Source: Pseudactinotalea terrae | GTDB lineage: Bacteria > Actinomycetota > Actinomycetes > Actinomycetales > Beutenbergiaceae | DNA: 54,689 nucleotides | Assembly (NCBI RefSeq): GCF_009733845.1 | Contig: NZ_WNXZ01000011.1 | Span: 1 to 54,689, forward strand | Direction of reading: 5' to 3' | Shown here: in pieces, positions 1 to 7,968 of the stretch | Numbering within the stretch: position 1 is the first letter of the stretch | Layout of the letters: every line of letters starts with the position of its first letter | Position numbers and translations under genes: made by a program | The notes under the pieces: generated by a model | What the model was told of the DNA's origin: nothing | Seen by the model: only the letters and a program-made list of their open reading frames with translations | The model's database searches: none

Positions 1-264
1 CGGTGCCCGGTGGGTGAGCTCGACATCGTGGCGCTCGATGGCGACGAGCTCGCTTTCGTCGAGGTCAAGACGAGGACGTCGACGGCGTTCGGTCATCCGG
101 CCGAGTCGATCACCCGGGCGAAGCTCGCCCGGTTGCGGCGGTTGGCCGGCTCGTGGCTGGAGGCGCACGAGGTGCATGCCTCGGGGATGCGGATCGATGT
201 GGTGGCGATCCTGCAGCGCCGTGGGGAGCCGCCGTTGATCGAGCACGTGCCGGGGGTGGGGTGA
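1..264 (+). CDS. YraN/UPF0102 family protein, 3' part
   Basis: This is the C-terminal part of a YraN-type (UPF0102) protein with a restriction-endonuclease-like fold; its start lies before the window. The visible residues begin RCPVGELDIVA and continue to DELAFVEVKTR. These match the family's conserved GE(L/I)DL and FVEVK elements, which carry the Asp and the E-x-K of a PD-(D/E)XK-type site. The biochemical role of YraN is not settled. The stop codon overlaps the ATG of the ComM gene (TGATG), so the two are translationally coupled, and yraN-comM-dprA is a common actinobacterial order. Confidence is high for the family and low for any function. Confidence 0.85.
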   Translation, partial: RCPVGELDIVALDGDELAFVEVKTRTSTAFGHPAESITRAKLARLRRLAGSWLEAHEVHASGMRIDVVAILQRRGEPPLIEHVPGVG

Positions 265-1814
265 TGGGTCTGGGTCGCACCTTCGGGGTGTCGCTGGTCG
301 GGCTCGAGGGCAACGTGGTGGAGGTGGAGGCACAGCTGGCGTCGGGGCTGCCGTCGTTCCGGATCGTGGGGCTGCCGGACACCTCGCTCGGCGAGGCACG
401 TGAGCGGGTGCGGGCGGCGGTCTCCTCCTGCGGTCTGGCGTGGCCGATGCGCCGGGTCACCGTGGGTCTGACACCGGCCGAGCTGCCCAAGGCGGGATCG
501 GGTTTCGACCTGGCGATCGCCGTCGCGGTGCTGGCGGCCGATAAGCGGTTCGCACCCGGTCGGGGAGCGGGGCGCGTGCACCTGGGAGAGCTGGGCCTCG
601 ATGGTCGGGTGCACCCGGTGCGTGGCGTGCTGCCGGCGGTCGCGGCCGCGGTGGCCGGCGGGCGGCCGGAGGTGGTGGTGCCGATCGGCAACGAGGCGGA
701 GGCCCGCCTGGTGCCGGGCGCGAAGGTGACAGCGGTGCGGCACCTCGCCGAGGTGGCGCTCGCCTACGGCGCCACGATCGGGCCGACGGTCCTCGACGAC
801 GCCGACGACGCGCCGGTTCCTGTGATGCCGAAGCCGGCGCCGCGCGGTCCCGATCCGGACCTCGCCGACGTGCTCGGTCAGGAGCAGGCGCGGCTGGCGC
901 TGGAGATCGCGGCGGCGGGTGGGCACCACCTGTTGCTGCACGGCCCACCAGGGACCGGCAAGACGATGTTGGCGGCACGGTTGCCGGGTCTGCTGCCGGA
1001 CCTCACCGAGTCCGAGGCGGTCGAGGTGACCAGCCTGCACTCGATCGCGGGCACGTTCGACGCGCACGGCGGGCTCGTGCGGCGGCCGCCGTTCGAGAAC
1101 CCGCACCACACGGCCACACCGGCCTCGATCATCGGGGGCGGCTCCGGGCTGCCACGGCCGGGCGCCGCGTCTCGCGCTCACCGAGGGGTGCTGTTCATGG
1201 ACGAGGCTCCGGAGTTCGGCAGCCGCGTGCTCGAGACGCTTCGGCAACCGTTGGAGCACGGTGAGCTGGTGCTGCACCGCGCTCGCGGCAGCGCGCGTTA
1301 CCCGGCGCGGTTCCAGCTGGTGCTGGCCGCCAACCCCTGCCCGTGCGGCAAGGCGACCGGCAAGGGCATGGACTGCGTCTGCACGGCGGTGGCGCGGCGC
1401 CGGTACCTCTCCCGGCTGAGCGGGCCGCTGCTGGACCGGGTCGACATCCGCGTGGAGGTGCCCGATTTGGGCTCCGGGGTGCTGCGGGCGGCGACGGCAG
1501 GGGAGCCCACAGCTGTGGTCGCTGCGCGGGTGCGGGCGGCCCGGGAGCGATCGGCGGTACGCCTCGGTGGGACGCCGTGGCGGGTGAACGGCGAGGTGCC
1601 CGGTCCGTGGTTGCGCGATCTCACGCGGACACGGGTGCCGGGGCTGGTGGGCAAGCTCGACCAGCTGCGGGACTCCGGTCGGCTGAGCCTGCGTGGGCTG
1701 GATCGCGTGCTCAAGCTGGCCTGGACGCTCGCGGATCTGGGGGAGCGAGACCTGCCGGAGGCCGGCGACCTGGCGACCGCGGTCTCGCTGCGGGCGGGAG
1801 GGACCCATGGCTGA
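264..1814 (+). CDS. comM: ComM/YifB family Mg-chelatase-like AAA+ ATPase
   Basis: The product is a 516-aa AAA+ ATPase of the YifB/ComM family. In naturally competent bacteria ComM is a hexameric helicase that helps branch migration during integration of transforming DNA. An N-terminal Lon-protease-like (ChlI) domain covers about residues 1-165. The AAA+ core has Walker A GPPGTGKT (about residue 230) and a Walker-B-like LFMDEAPEF, followed by the family's cysteine cluster (NPCPCGKATG...CVC) and a C-terminal Mg-chelatase domain. I chose the ATG at 264 because MGLGRTFGVSLVG is the usual N-terminus and it overlaps the yraN stop. The 3' end overlaps dprA by 8 bp. The family assignment is sure; competence in this organism is inference. 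Confidence 0.95.
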   Translation: MGLGRTFGVSLVGLEGNVVEVEAQLASGLPSFRIVGLPDTSLGEARERVRAAVSSCGLAWPMRRVTVGLTPAELPKAGSGFDLAIAVAVLAADKRFAPGRGAGRVHLGELGLDGRVHPVRGVLPAVAAAVAGGRPEVVVPIGNEAEARLVPGAKVTAVRHLAEVALAYGATIGPTVLDDADDAPVPVMPKPAPRGPDPDLADVLGQEQARLALEIAAAGGHHLLLHGPPGTGKTMLAARLPGLLPDLTESEAVEVTSLHSIAGTFDAHGGLVRRPPFENPHHTATPASIIGGGSGLPRPGAASRAHRGVLFMDEAPEFGSRVLETLRQPLEHGELVLHRARGSARYPARFQLVLAANPCPCGKATGKGMDCVCTAVARRRYLSRLSGPLLDRVDIRVEVPDLGSGVLRAATAGEPTAVVAARVRAARERSAVRLGGTPWRVNGEVPGPWLRDLTRTRVPGLVGKLDQLRDSGRLSLRGLDRVLKLAWTLADLGERDLPEAGDLATAVSLRAGGTHG

Positions 1815-2955
1815 GGCAGTCGCCTACGACACCACCGACGTGCTGCTGGCCACGGTGGCCTGGAGCCGGATCTCCGAGCCAGGCGAGCACGTCGCGGGTG
1901 CGCTCGTGCGCGAGCTCGGGCCGGTCGCGGCCCTGGACTGGGTCCGCTCTGAGTCCCTGCAGCCGCCGGGCATGGCCCCGCACGTGGGATGGCAGGCCGC
2001 GGCGGCGAGATGGCGGCCACGGCTGCAGGCGCTCGATCCTCGCCGCGAGCTCGACATGATCCGGCGCCGGAGCGGCGCCGTGCTGCTGCCCGACGACCCG
2101 CGATGGCCACGTCGGCTCGACGACCTGGGCGACCGGCGCCCGATGTGCCTGTACGTGCGGGGGACCGCCGGTGTGGCTGAGATGACCGAGTCCGCGGTGG
2201 CGGTCGTAGGTGCCCGCGCGAGCACGGCGTACGGCAGGCAGATCGCGCGCGAGCTGGGGGTCGGGCTCACCGACCGAGGGGTGACCGTGGTCTCCGGGGG
2301 TGCGTTCGGGATCGATGCGACCGCGCACCAGGCGACCGTGAGCCAGGGCGGCCGCGCGATCGCGGTGATGGCCGGTGGGCTCGACCGGCTCTACCCGGCG
2401 GACAACCGCGAGCTGCTCGAGCAGGTGATCGAGTGCGGCGCCGTGGTCTCCGAGGCGCCACCCGGCACGTCGCCGATGCGGCAGCGCTTCCTCGCGCGGA
2501 ACCGGTTGATCGCTGCTCTGTCCGAGGCGACTGTCGTGGTCGAGGCAGCGTGGCGCTCCGGTGCGCTGAGCACGGCGCGGCACGCGGCCGAGCTGTTGCG
2601 CCCTGTCGGGGTGGTGCCCGGACCCGTGACCTCGGCGGCCTCGGCAGGGTGCCACCGGCTGCTGCGCGAGGGGGTGGCGATCTGCGTCACCGACGTCGGT
2701 GAGGTCATGGAGCTGACAGCCGGTGCAGCAGCGGAGCAGCCGGAGCCGTACACGCAACCTGGTCTGCTCGACGGGCTCGGTGGCAACGAGGCCCGCGTGC
2801 TCGATGCGCTCCCGGTGCGCGCGGTCGCCGAGGTCGACAACCTCGTGCGCGCGTGCGGGCTGTCGGTCACCGAGACGCTCGCGGCGCTCGGGCTGCTGGA
2901 GATGGGCGGCAGGGTCGAGCGGACGGGATCGGGCTGGCGTCGCGCCCGCACCTGA
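1807..2955 (+). CDS. dprA: DNA-processing protein DprA
   Basis: The 382-aa product is DprA, which loads RecA on incoming single-stranded DNA during transformation. The Rossmann-like DNA-binding core is recognisable from VVGARAST, GGAFGIDATAHQ, DRLYPADN and ARNRLIAALSEATVVVEA, and a short C-terminal winged-helix-like (DprA_WH) segment follows at about residues 315-382. The ATG at 1807 lies inside the end of comM and gives the expected N-terminal length; an upstream in-frame extension overlaps comM coding sequence and was rejected. Operon context is yraN-comM-dprA. Whether the strain is naturally competent cannot be told from this window. Confidence 0.95.
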   Translation: MAEAVAYDTTDVLLATVAWSRISEPGEHVAGALVRELGPVAALDWVRSESLQPPGMAPHVGWQAAAARWRPRLQALDPRRELDMIRRRSGAVLLPDDPRWPRRLDDLGDRRPMCLYVRGTAGVAEMTESAVAVVGARASTAYGRQIARELGVGLTDRGVTVVSGGAFGIDATAHQATVSQGGRAIAVMAGGLDRLYPADNRELLEQVIECGAVVSEAPPGTSPMRQRFLARNRLIAALSEATVVVEAAWRSGALSTARHAAELLRPVGVVPGPVTSAASAGCHRLLREGVAICVTDVGEVMELTAGAAAEQPEPYTQPGLLDGLGGNEARVLDALPVRAVAEVDNLVRACGLSVTETLAALGLLEMGGRVERTGSGWRRART

Positions 2956-2964
2956 TCCACACCG

Positions 2965-2996
2965 CTTGACCTTGACACCGTGACAAGGTGTCTCAT
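2965..2996 (+). promoter_or_regulatory. MerR-type promoter and operator for the HEAT/MerR operon
   Basis: A candidate -35 TTGACC (2966-2971) and -10 TCTCAT (2991-2996) are separated by 19 bp, the unusually long spacer typical of MerR-activated promoters. The spacer is filled by a near-perfect 21-bp palindrome at 2969-2989, with half-sites ACCTTGACAC and GTGACAAGGT around a central C and one mismatched pair. The only MerR gene nearby is the second gene of the operon, so autoregulation is the natural inference. The hexamers and dyad are seen; use by that protein is inferred. Confidence 0.7.
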
Positions 2997-3017
2997 GGGG
3001 TGCTGGAGGTGGTCCCG

Positions 3018-3698
3018 ATGACCCAACGACAGATGACCCGCGCCGACGAGAGGCTGGTGGCTGCGCTCACGGCGCCGTCGGCGTCGGTGCGCCTGCGGGC
3101 GGCGCTCGCAGCAGGCAGCGCTCCGCACGCGAGCTATGTCGAGGTGCTGGTGGAGCGGTGCCGGGTCGAGCCCGACTTCTACGTCCGCGACATGCTGACC
3201 TGGGCACTCACGCGACACGAGCGCGAGACCGTCATCGATCGGATGATCGGCGAGCTCGGGTCCGAGCTGCCGCAGGCGCGGAGCCAGGCGCTCCACACCC
3301 TGTCGAAGCTGGGGGCGCCGCGGACCTGGACCTCGATCACGACCGAGCTGCTGCGGGACGCCGATGAGGAGGTGGCCCGAACGGCGTGGCGCACCGCCGT
3401 CGGGCTCGTTCCCGACGGCGAGGCGGAGTCGCTCGCGGAGGTGCTGGCGACCCAGCTCGACCGAGGCGGGCGGGATCTGCAGCTCAGCCTCAGCCGCGCG
3501 TTCGTGGCGCTGGGGCACGCTGCGGCGCCCGTGCTCGAACGAGCCAAGGGTCATCCGCACGAGGGCGTGGCGGCCCACGCCATCGCTACCGAGCGGTTGA
3601 TGGCGAACCCGGACGAGGGTTTCGACGACGCGATCGCTGAGGCGCAGCGGACCGCAGCGCTGCTCGCGGCGCCGAAGGTCGACGTGAGCCGATGCTGA
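3018..3698 (+). CDS. HEAT-repeat protein, first gene of MerR operon
   Basis: This 226-aa protein consists almost entirely of HEAT-like helical repeats: successive segments such as SASVRLRAALAAG, FYVRDMLTWALTRH, QARSQALHTLSKLG and EEVARTAWRTAVG follow the repeat pattern with conserved hydrophobics and small residues. It has no signal peptide or membrane segment, so it is probably a cytoplasmic binding scaffold. I chose ATG 3018 because GGAGGTGG (3005-3012) sits 5 nt before it; the earlier GTG at 2988 lies inside the operator. Its end overlaps the downstream MerR-HEAT gene, whose C-terminal half has the same kind of repeats. No specific ligand or function can be assigned. Confidence 0.8.
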   Translation: MTQRQMTRADERLVAALTAPSASVRLRAALAAGSAPHASYVEVLVERCRVEPDFYVRDMLTWALTRHERETVIDRMIGELGSELPQARSQALHTLSKLGAPRTWTSITTELLRDADEEVARTAWRTAVGLVPDGEAESLAEVLATQLDRGGRDLQLSLSRAFVALGHAAAPVLERAKGHPHEGVAAHAIATERLMANPDEGFDDAIAEAQRTAALLAAPKVDVSRC

Positions 3699-4678
3699 TC
3701 GGTGAGGTGGCGCAGCAGTCCGGGATCAGCGCCCGGATGCTGCGCCACTACGACCGGATCGGGCTCGTGCGACCCAGCGGGCGTACGGCCGGGGGCTATC
3801 GCGAGTACTCCGAGGCCGACCTGCGCCGGCTCTTCCACGTCGAGGGGCTGCGCTTGCTCGGGCTGGCGCTCCAGGAGATCGCTGCCGTGCTCGACGACGT
3901 CTCGTTCAGCCCCGCAACGATGGTGGAGGAGCTCATCACCGCCACCCGTGAGCGGCTGGAGCGCGAGCAGGAGCTGCTGCGCCGACTGGGTTGGGTGCGC
4001 GCGAGCGAGCCCACGGCATGGTCCGACGTGCTCCGCACGATCGGGATGCTGCGCGGTCTGGACTCCGGCGACCCGCGCATGCGGCAACGGCTCGCGCTCT
4101 CGTTGACCGTCGACGGGCACGACGCCGCAGCCCTCGCCGAGGTGCTGCTCGAGGAGCCCGAGACCAACGTGGCCGGGACGTTCGACTGGGTGCTGGCCAG
4201 GACGGGCGATCGTGGCATCGAGGTGCTCGTGGAGGCGCTCGACTCCGAGGAGTCGCATCGGCGTCGGCGTGCGGTGGCCGCGCTGACCAAGATCGGGACA
4301 CCAGCTGCAGCAGGCGCGCTGGCCGAGGCCTTCCAGCACTCTGATCTCGACGTGCGCGCCCCCGCGCTGCTCGCCAGGGGCGGGCTCGGGCGGACCGATG
4401 CCATCCTCGGGCTGGTGGGCCTGGTCGTCGAAGGGCGCAGCGACGTCGAGGCCGCCGAGATGCTCGGGTCGCTCGCATCCCGGCACGGGCACGCCGAGGT
4501 CATCGTCGCCGCGCTCGAGGCCGCCCTTGGGCACGGGGATGCCACCGCACGACGCCGCCTGGTCGGGGCGCTGGCCGAGGTGCCCGGCGAGGGCGCCGTC
4601 GCGACGCTGAGCAGGCTGGCGGCGGACGTCGATCCCGGTGTCGCGCACACGGCGAGGTACCTGCTGCAGCAGCGCTGA
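3692..4678 (+). CDS. MerR-family regulator with C-terminal HEAT repeats
   Basis: The 328-aa protein has an N-terminal MerR winged helix (about residues 1-70: LIGEVAQQSGISARMLRHYDRIGL, GGYREYSEADLRRL), then a coiled-coil helix (about 75-105). Instead of a small ligand pocket it carries about 200 residues of HEAT-like repeats, for example HRRRRAVAALTKIGTPAAAGALAEAF and ATARRRLVGALAEV. It overlaps the preceding HEAT gene by 7 nt (ATGCTGA), so the two are co-translated. A MerR-type operator with a 19-bp spacer lies upstream of the operon. The likely role is autoregulation with signal input through the HEAT domain; the inducer is unknown. Confidence 0.85.
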   Translation: MLIGEVAQQSGISARMLRHYDRIGLVRPSGRTAGGYREYSEADLRRLFHVEGLRLLGLALQEIAAVLDDVSFSPATMVEELITATRERLEREQELLRRLGWVRASEPTAWSDVLRTIGMLRGLDSGDPRMRQRLALSLTVDGHDAAALAEVLLEEPETNVAGTFDWVLARTGDRGIEVLVEALDSEESHRRRRAVAALTKIGTPAAAGALAEAFQHSDLDVRAPALLARGGLGRTDAILGLVGLVVEGRSDVEAAEMLGSLASRHGHAEVIVAALEAALGHGDATARRRLVGALAEVPGEGAVATLSRLAADVDPGVAHTARYLLQQR

Positions 4679-4727
4679 CCGCGTGTCCGTGACGGCGGTC
4701 GACGGGTGCATCTGCCACCGTGGGGCG

Positions 4728-5669
4728 ATGGTGAGCACCGAGACACATCCTCGTCCCGGTGACGAGGAGATCCTGCACGCCTACGCGGGCTACCTCGAGG
4801 CGCAGCGCGGGATGTCGCCGCACAGCGTCCGTGCCTACCTCGGTGACGCCGCGCAGCTGCTGGCCACGTTGCCGTTGCGCTCGGGCGCGCCGGTCGAGAC
4901 CAGTGATGTCGCCGCGCTCGACCTGACGGCGCTCCGTGGCTGGCTCGCCGAGCAAGCCCGACGGCGCATGTCTCGCGCCACCCTCGCACGCCGCTCGGCA
5001 GCCGCCCGGGCGTTCACCGCCTGGGCGCACCGCACCGGCCGGCTACCGAGCGACCCGGGGCTGCGGCTGCTCGCACCACGTCCCGACACCGTGGTGCCGA
5101 CCGTGCTCGCGGTCGACGAGGCCGCCGCGCTGCTCGACGTCGCCCGCACCCGCGCCGACGACGGCGAACCGGTCCATGTGCGGGACTGGGCCGCGCTCGA
5201 GCTGCTGTACGCCACCGGCGTTCGGGTCTCGGAGCTAGTCGGCATCGACATCGCCGACGCCGATCTGGACCAGCGGCTCGTCCGGGTGCTCGGCAAGGGC
5301 GCCAAGGAGCGCATGGTCCCGTTCGGTCGCCCCGCCTCGGCGGCCGTGCGGGAGTGGCTCGCCGCCCGGCCGTCCCTGGCCACCCCCACCAGTCCCGACG
5401 CGCTGTTCCTGGGCCAGCGCGGCGGCCGGCTCGACGCCCGCCAGATGCGCGACGTCGTGCACCGACTCACCGCGCTCGCCGGCGTGCGCGACCTCGCACC
5501 CCACGGGCTCCGGCACTCCGCCGCCACGCACCTGCTCGAGGGCGGGTCCGACCTGCGCTCGGTCCAGGAGGTGCTCGGGCACTCGTCGCTCGCGACCACG
5601 CAGCGCTACACCCACATCAGCTCCGAGCGGCTGCGCGCCGCGTTCACCCAGGCCCACCCCCGCGCGTAG
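4728..5669 (+). CDS. xerC: Tyrosine recombinase XerC
   Basis: This 313-aa tyrosine recombinase acts with XerD to resolve chromosome dimers at dif. The N-terminal SAM-like domain covers about residues 10-100 (YLEAQRGMSPHSVRAYLGDAAQLL). The catalytic residues are all visible: Arg in GVRVSEL, Lys in GKGAKER, His and Arg in HGLRHSAATH, His in LGHSS and the nucleophile Tyr in TQRYTH. The XerC rather than XerD call rests on context, downstream of dprA and upstream of the M23/rpsB region, as in many actinobacteria. ATG 4728 gives a family-length N-terminus; the GTG directly after it would also work. Confidence 0.93.
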   Translation: MVSTETHPRPGDEEILHAYAGYLEAQRGMSPHSVRAYLGDAAQLLATLPLRSGAPVETSDVAALDLTALRGWLAEQARRRMSRATLARRSAAARAFTAWAHRTGRLPSDPGLRLLAPRPDTVVPTVLAVDEAAALLDVARTRADDGEPVHVRDWAALELLYATGVRVSELVGIDIADADLDQRLVRVLGKGAKERMVPFGRPASAAVREWLAARPSLATPTSPDALFLGQRGGRLDARQMRDVVHRLTALAGVRDLAPHGLRHSAATHLLEGGSDLRSVQEVLGHSSLATTQRYTHISSERLRAAFTQAHPRA

Positions 5670-5825
5670 CCCGCCATCCCGGCCACCCGGCCGCCATCCC
5701 ACAGTGCCACCGGCCAGGGCGCCGGCCGTACCGCCGCCTAGGTCTCCTGGCCCAGGGCTGGCCGCGAACTGTGCCGATCCTGAGCCGCTGCACGCGCGGT
5801 TGGTGATGTTCTGAGGCTGGGATCT

Positions 5826-6425
5826 TCACGTTTCCCGCGTTCGGCGGAGGGGCCGGAACCTACCGGGGTCACCGGAGGTGGCCGGGTACAGGCGGATCAC
5901 TGGATCGGACAGCAGTGACAGGGGGTCGAGGTAGTCCTCACCGATTCGGGCACCCCAGTGCAGGCAGACGCCTGGCGCGCAGTGCGACCCGTCGGCGACG
6001 AGCGTCCCGATCGGCTGCCCCTGCTCGACGGCGTCGCCCACCTCGACCGTGGCTCTGACGGGTTCGTACGTGGTGCGAATGCCGTCGGGGTGGTCGATCG
6101 AGATCACCGGTCGATCGACGACCACGCCCACGAACGCGACCACACCATCGGCTGCGGCGTGGACGGTCGCCCCGGCCGTGGCGGCGATATCCACCCCGCG
6201 GTGGCCCGCGCCCCACGGCACCTCGGGATCATCGAAGGATGCGACGACCTCACCCTCGAGCGGCATCGCGTAGCGAGCCTGCGCCTGCCCGAGCCCCGAT
6301 CCCACGGTCGGCGCGGGGCCGGCCTGGGTTGCGCCGTCGGGTGCCATCGGGGCGACCAAGGTGAGCGTCAACGCGCCCGCCAGGGCGAACGCCCCCAGCA
6401 CCGAACCGATCCGGGATCCAGACAT
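5826..6425 (-). CDS. Secreted M23-fold (LytM-like) protein, probably degenerate active site
   Basis: This is a 199-aa protein of the M23/LytM peptidase fold with an N-terminal hydrophobic segment (GSVLGAFALAGALTLTLV, about residues 6-25), so it is exported or membrane-anchored. The zinc-ligand motif GHRGVDIA is present, and the last ligand is in CLHWGARI. In active LytM-type enzymes the last motif is H-x-H and a second catalytic His lies in a YAHLS-like strand; here these positions read CLH and TTYEPV, with neither His. It may thus be a non-catalytic cell-wall-binding or regulatory protein. ATG 6425 was preferred to upstream codons because it precedes the signal segment directly. It is convergent with xerC and divergent from the XRE gene. 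Confidence 0.85.
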   Translation of the reverse strand: MSGSRIGSVLGAFALAGALTLTLVAPMAPDGATQAGPAPTVGSGLGQAQARYAMPLEGEVVASFDDPEVPWGAGHRGVDIAATAGATVHAAADGVVAFVGVVVDRPVISIDHPDGIRTTYEPVRATVEVGDAVEQGQPIGTLVADGSHCAPGVCLHWGARIGEDYLDPLSLLSDPVIRLYPATSGDPGRFRPLRRTRET

Positions 6426-6528
6426 GCGCCCACTCCAGCGCAGCTGTCCGGCTCCGCGCGCGGTCCGCCCAGGGGTGCTGTGGACGCCGGTGCATCGGCA
6501 GCCTTCTGTGGACAACCCGGCGCGCCGG

Positions 6529-6534
6529 TATCGT
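6529..6534 (+). promoter_or_regulatory. -10 element of leaderless XRE-cupin gene
   Basis: TATCGT ends 7 nt before the ATG at 6542, the spacing expected when transcription starts at the first codon. No ribosome binding site is visible. No convincing -35 was identified. Confidence 0.5.
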
Positions 6535-6541
6535 CGCGCAC

Positions 6542-7159
6542 ATGGCCGAGCCCGTGGATGCCACCGTTGCCGGCAGCGACGACCTGCGAGCGGCGGCACA
6601 GGTCGCGGGTCTGGGGAGCGCGATCAAGTCGGCGCGACGGCGGCTGGACCTGTCGATCGCCGAGCTCGCTCACAGCGCCGGCGTCAGCCTCGGGCTGGTG
6701 AGCCAGCTCGAACGCGGCATGGGCAACCCCTCGCTGCAGACCATCGCCAAGCTGGCCGACGCTCTCGGGCTCACCGTCAGCCAGCTGCTCGAGGAGTCCG
6801 GCTCGGACTTCGAGGTCGTCCGGGCGGGTGCTCATCACGCGCTCCCGATCGATCCGCAGGTCCCCGCCGACCAGCAGGTCGCCCGGGAGCTGCTGACACC
6901 ACGCGGCGAGTCGATGCTGCAGCTCATCCGCTCGACGCTCCCGGTCGGTTTCACCAACGAGGGCAAGCCGTTCCGGCACATCGGGACCGAGTCCGTGACT
7001 GTGCTGAGCGGTCGGCTGGAGATCACGCACGGCGAGCACACAGCGGTGCTCGAGCCCGGCGACACCGCCACCTACGGCTGCTCGTTGCCACACTGGTGGG
7101 CCAACGTGGCGAACGGGCCGACCGTCGTGCTGGGCGCCGTCAGCCCGTTCGAGCGCTGA
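6542..7159 (+). CDS. XRE-family regulator with C-terminal cupin domain
   Basis: The 205-aa protein has an XRE helix-turn-helix at about residues 28-82 (IKSARRRLDLSIAELAHSAGVSLGLVSQLERG, NPSLQTIAKLADALGL) and a cupin_2 domain at about 130-200 (FRHIGTESVTVLSGRLEITHG, LEPGDTATY, PHWWANV). The architecture is common among regulators that sense a small metabolite and control nearby uptake or catabolic genes. It stands upstream of DUF1028 and a peptide ABC transporter and is a reasonable candidate for their regulator, but that is context only. The gene seems to be leaderless. Confidence 0.9.
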   Translation: MAEPVDATVAGSDDLRAAAQVAGLGSAIKSARRRLDLSIAELAHSAGVSLGLVSQLERGMGNPSLQTIAKLADALGLTVSQLLEESGSDFEVVRAGAHHALPIDPQVPADQQVARELLTPRGESMLQLIRSTLPVGFTNEGKPFRHIGTESVTVLSGRLEITHGEHTAVLEPGDTATYGCSLPHWWANVANGPTVVLGAVSPFER

Positions 7160-7166
7160 CCCGCGC

Positions 7167-7829
7167 TCAGCCCTCCCCGCGCGCCCGCAGCTGGGCGTCC
7201 ACCAGTGCTGCGAGCCGGTGCAGGGGTGCCTCGTCGTCGTCCACGCGCAGATCGATGTCCAGCTCCGGCGGGAAGACGCGCCCCTCGCGGGCTCGTGCCA
7301 CGAGCACGGCCGCGCTCTGCCGCCCGCGCCTGTCACCGCCCGCGGCCTCACCGGCAAGCATGGCCGCGACCATCCGACGGGCCAGGTGACCGATGGTCCC
7401 GGCGTCGTCGGACACATCGGCAGCCCCGGCCTCGAACGTGTCGGCGACCGCCTGCAGCACGTCGCTCCCGGTGAGCAGGTTCCCGAGGACGACCACCCCC
7501 GGACGCACGATCGCACCGGCCCAGTCCGTGGTCTCGGTGCCGGTGCGCGTATCGGCCTCGCCGGTGGGCAGCATGGCCGCGACCTGACGGCGCTCGGCCT
7601 CCTGGTCCCACTCGGTGACCCGCTCGACCACGCGGCTCGGACGCTCACCCGTGGCGAGCGCGTCGAGCATCCGCGCGCGCAGCGCCCGGTTCGTCCACGC
7701 CTGGCTGGCCACGACGCCGACCCCGGGGTCGATCGAGATGACCGCGTTCCCGACGGCGAGCGAGCGACTCGCTGCTGCCGCGCCGAGCAGGCCGGTGCGC
7801 GGGTCGGCTGCCAGCAGCGTGAAGGTCAT
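7167..7829 (-). CDS. DUF1028 family Ntn-hydrolase-like protein
   Basis: The 220-aa product is a DUF1028 protein, a family with an Ntn-hydrolase-like fold. It starts MTFTLLAADPRTGLLGAAAASRSLAVG and includes GVGVVASQAWTN, QVAAMLPTG and GNLLTG, the conserved blocks of the family. DUF1028 genes are often found near peptide transporters, amidases and gamma-glutamyltransferases, which suggests hydrolysis of an amide- or peptide-linked compound, but no reaction is established. Here it is divergent from a peptide ABC operon, sharing a 139-bp intergenic region, and tail-to-tail with the XRE-cupin regulator. The ATG at 7829 was chosen because the family begins there; the in-frame extension runs into the promoter region of the divergent operon. 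Confidence 0.88.
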   Translation of the reverse strand: MTFTLLAADPRTGLLGAAAASRSLAVGNAVISIDPGVGVVASQAWTNRALRARMLDALATGERPSRVVERVTEWDQEAERRQVAAMLPTGEADTRTGTETTDWAGAIVRPGVVVLGNLLTGSDVLQAVADTFEAGAADVSDDAGTIGHLARRMVAAMLAGEAAGGDRRGRQSAAVLVARAREGRVFPPELDIDLRVDDDEAPLHRLAALVDAQLRARGEG

Positions 7830-7900
7830 CTGGGGTCCCCCGGGGAGTGAGTCGGTCGCGGGTGCGGATGTGACGTTCGGGTTACGACTTCTCGAAAGTG

Positions 7901-7929
7901 TTGTGACTTGCCGATGATTCTCCCATAAT
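7901..7929 (+). promoter_or_regulatory. Sigma-70-type promoter of the peptide ABC operon
   Basis: TTGTGA (7901-7906) and CATAAT (7924-7929) are separated by exactly 17 bp in a locally AT-rich stretch. They lie about 40 nt before the ATG at 7969. Confidence 0.7.
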
Positions 7930-7968
7930 GAACGCACCATCACCAGAATGAAACTTTGGGAGCGCACC

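Noticed and set aside
5670-5825. A terminator between xerC and the convergent M23 gene
   Set aside because: Several GC-rich repeats are present but no clean stem with a tail could be drawn.
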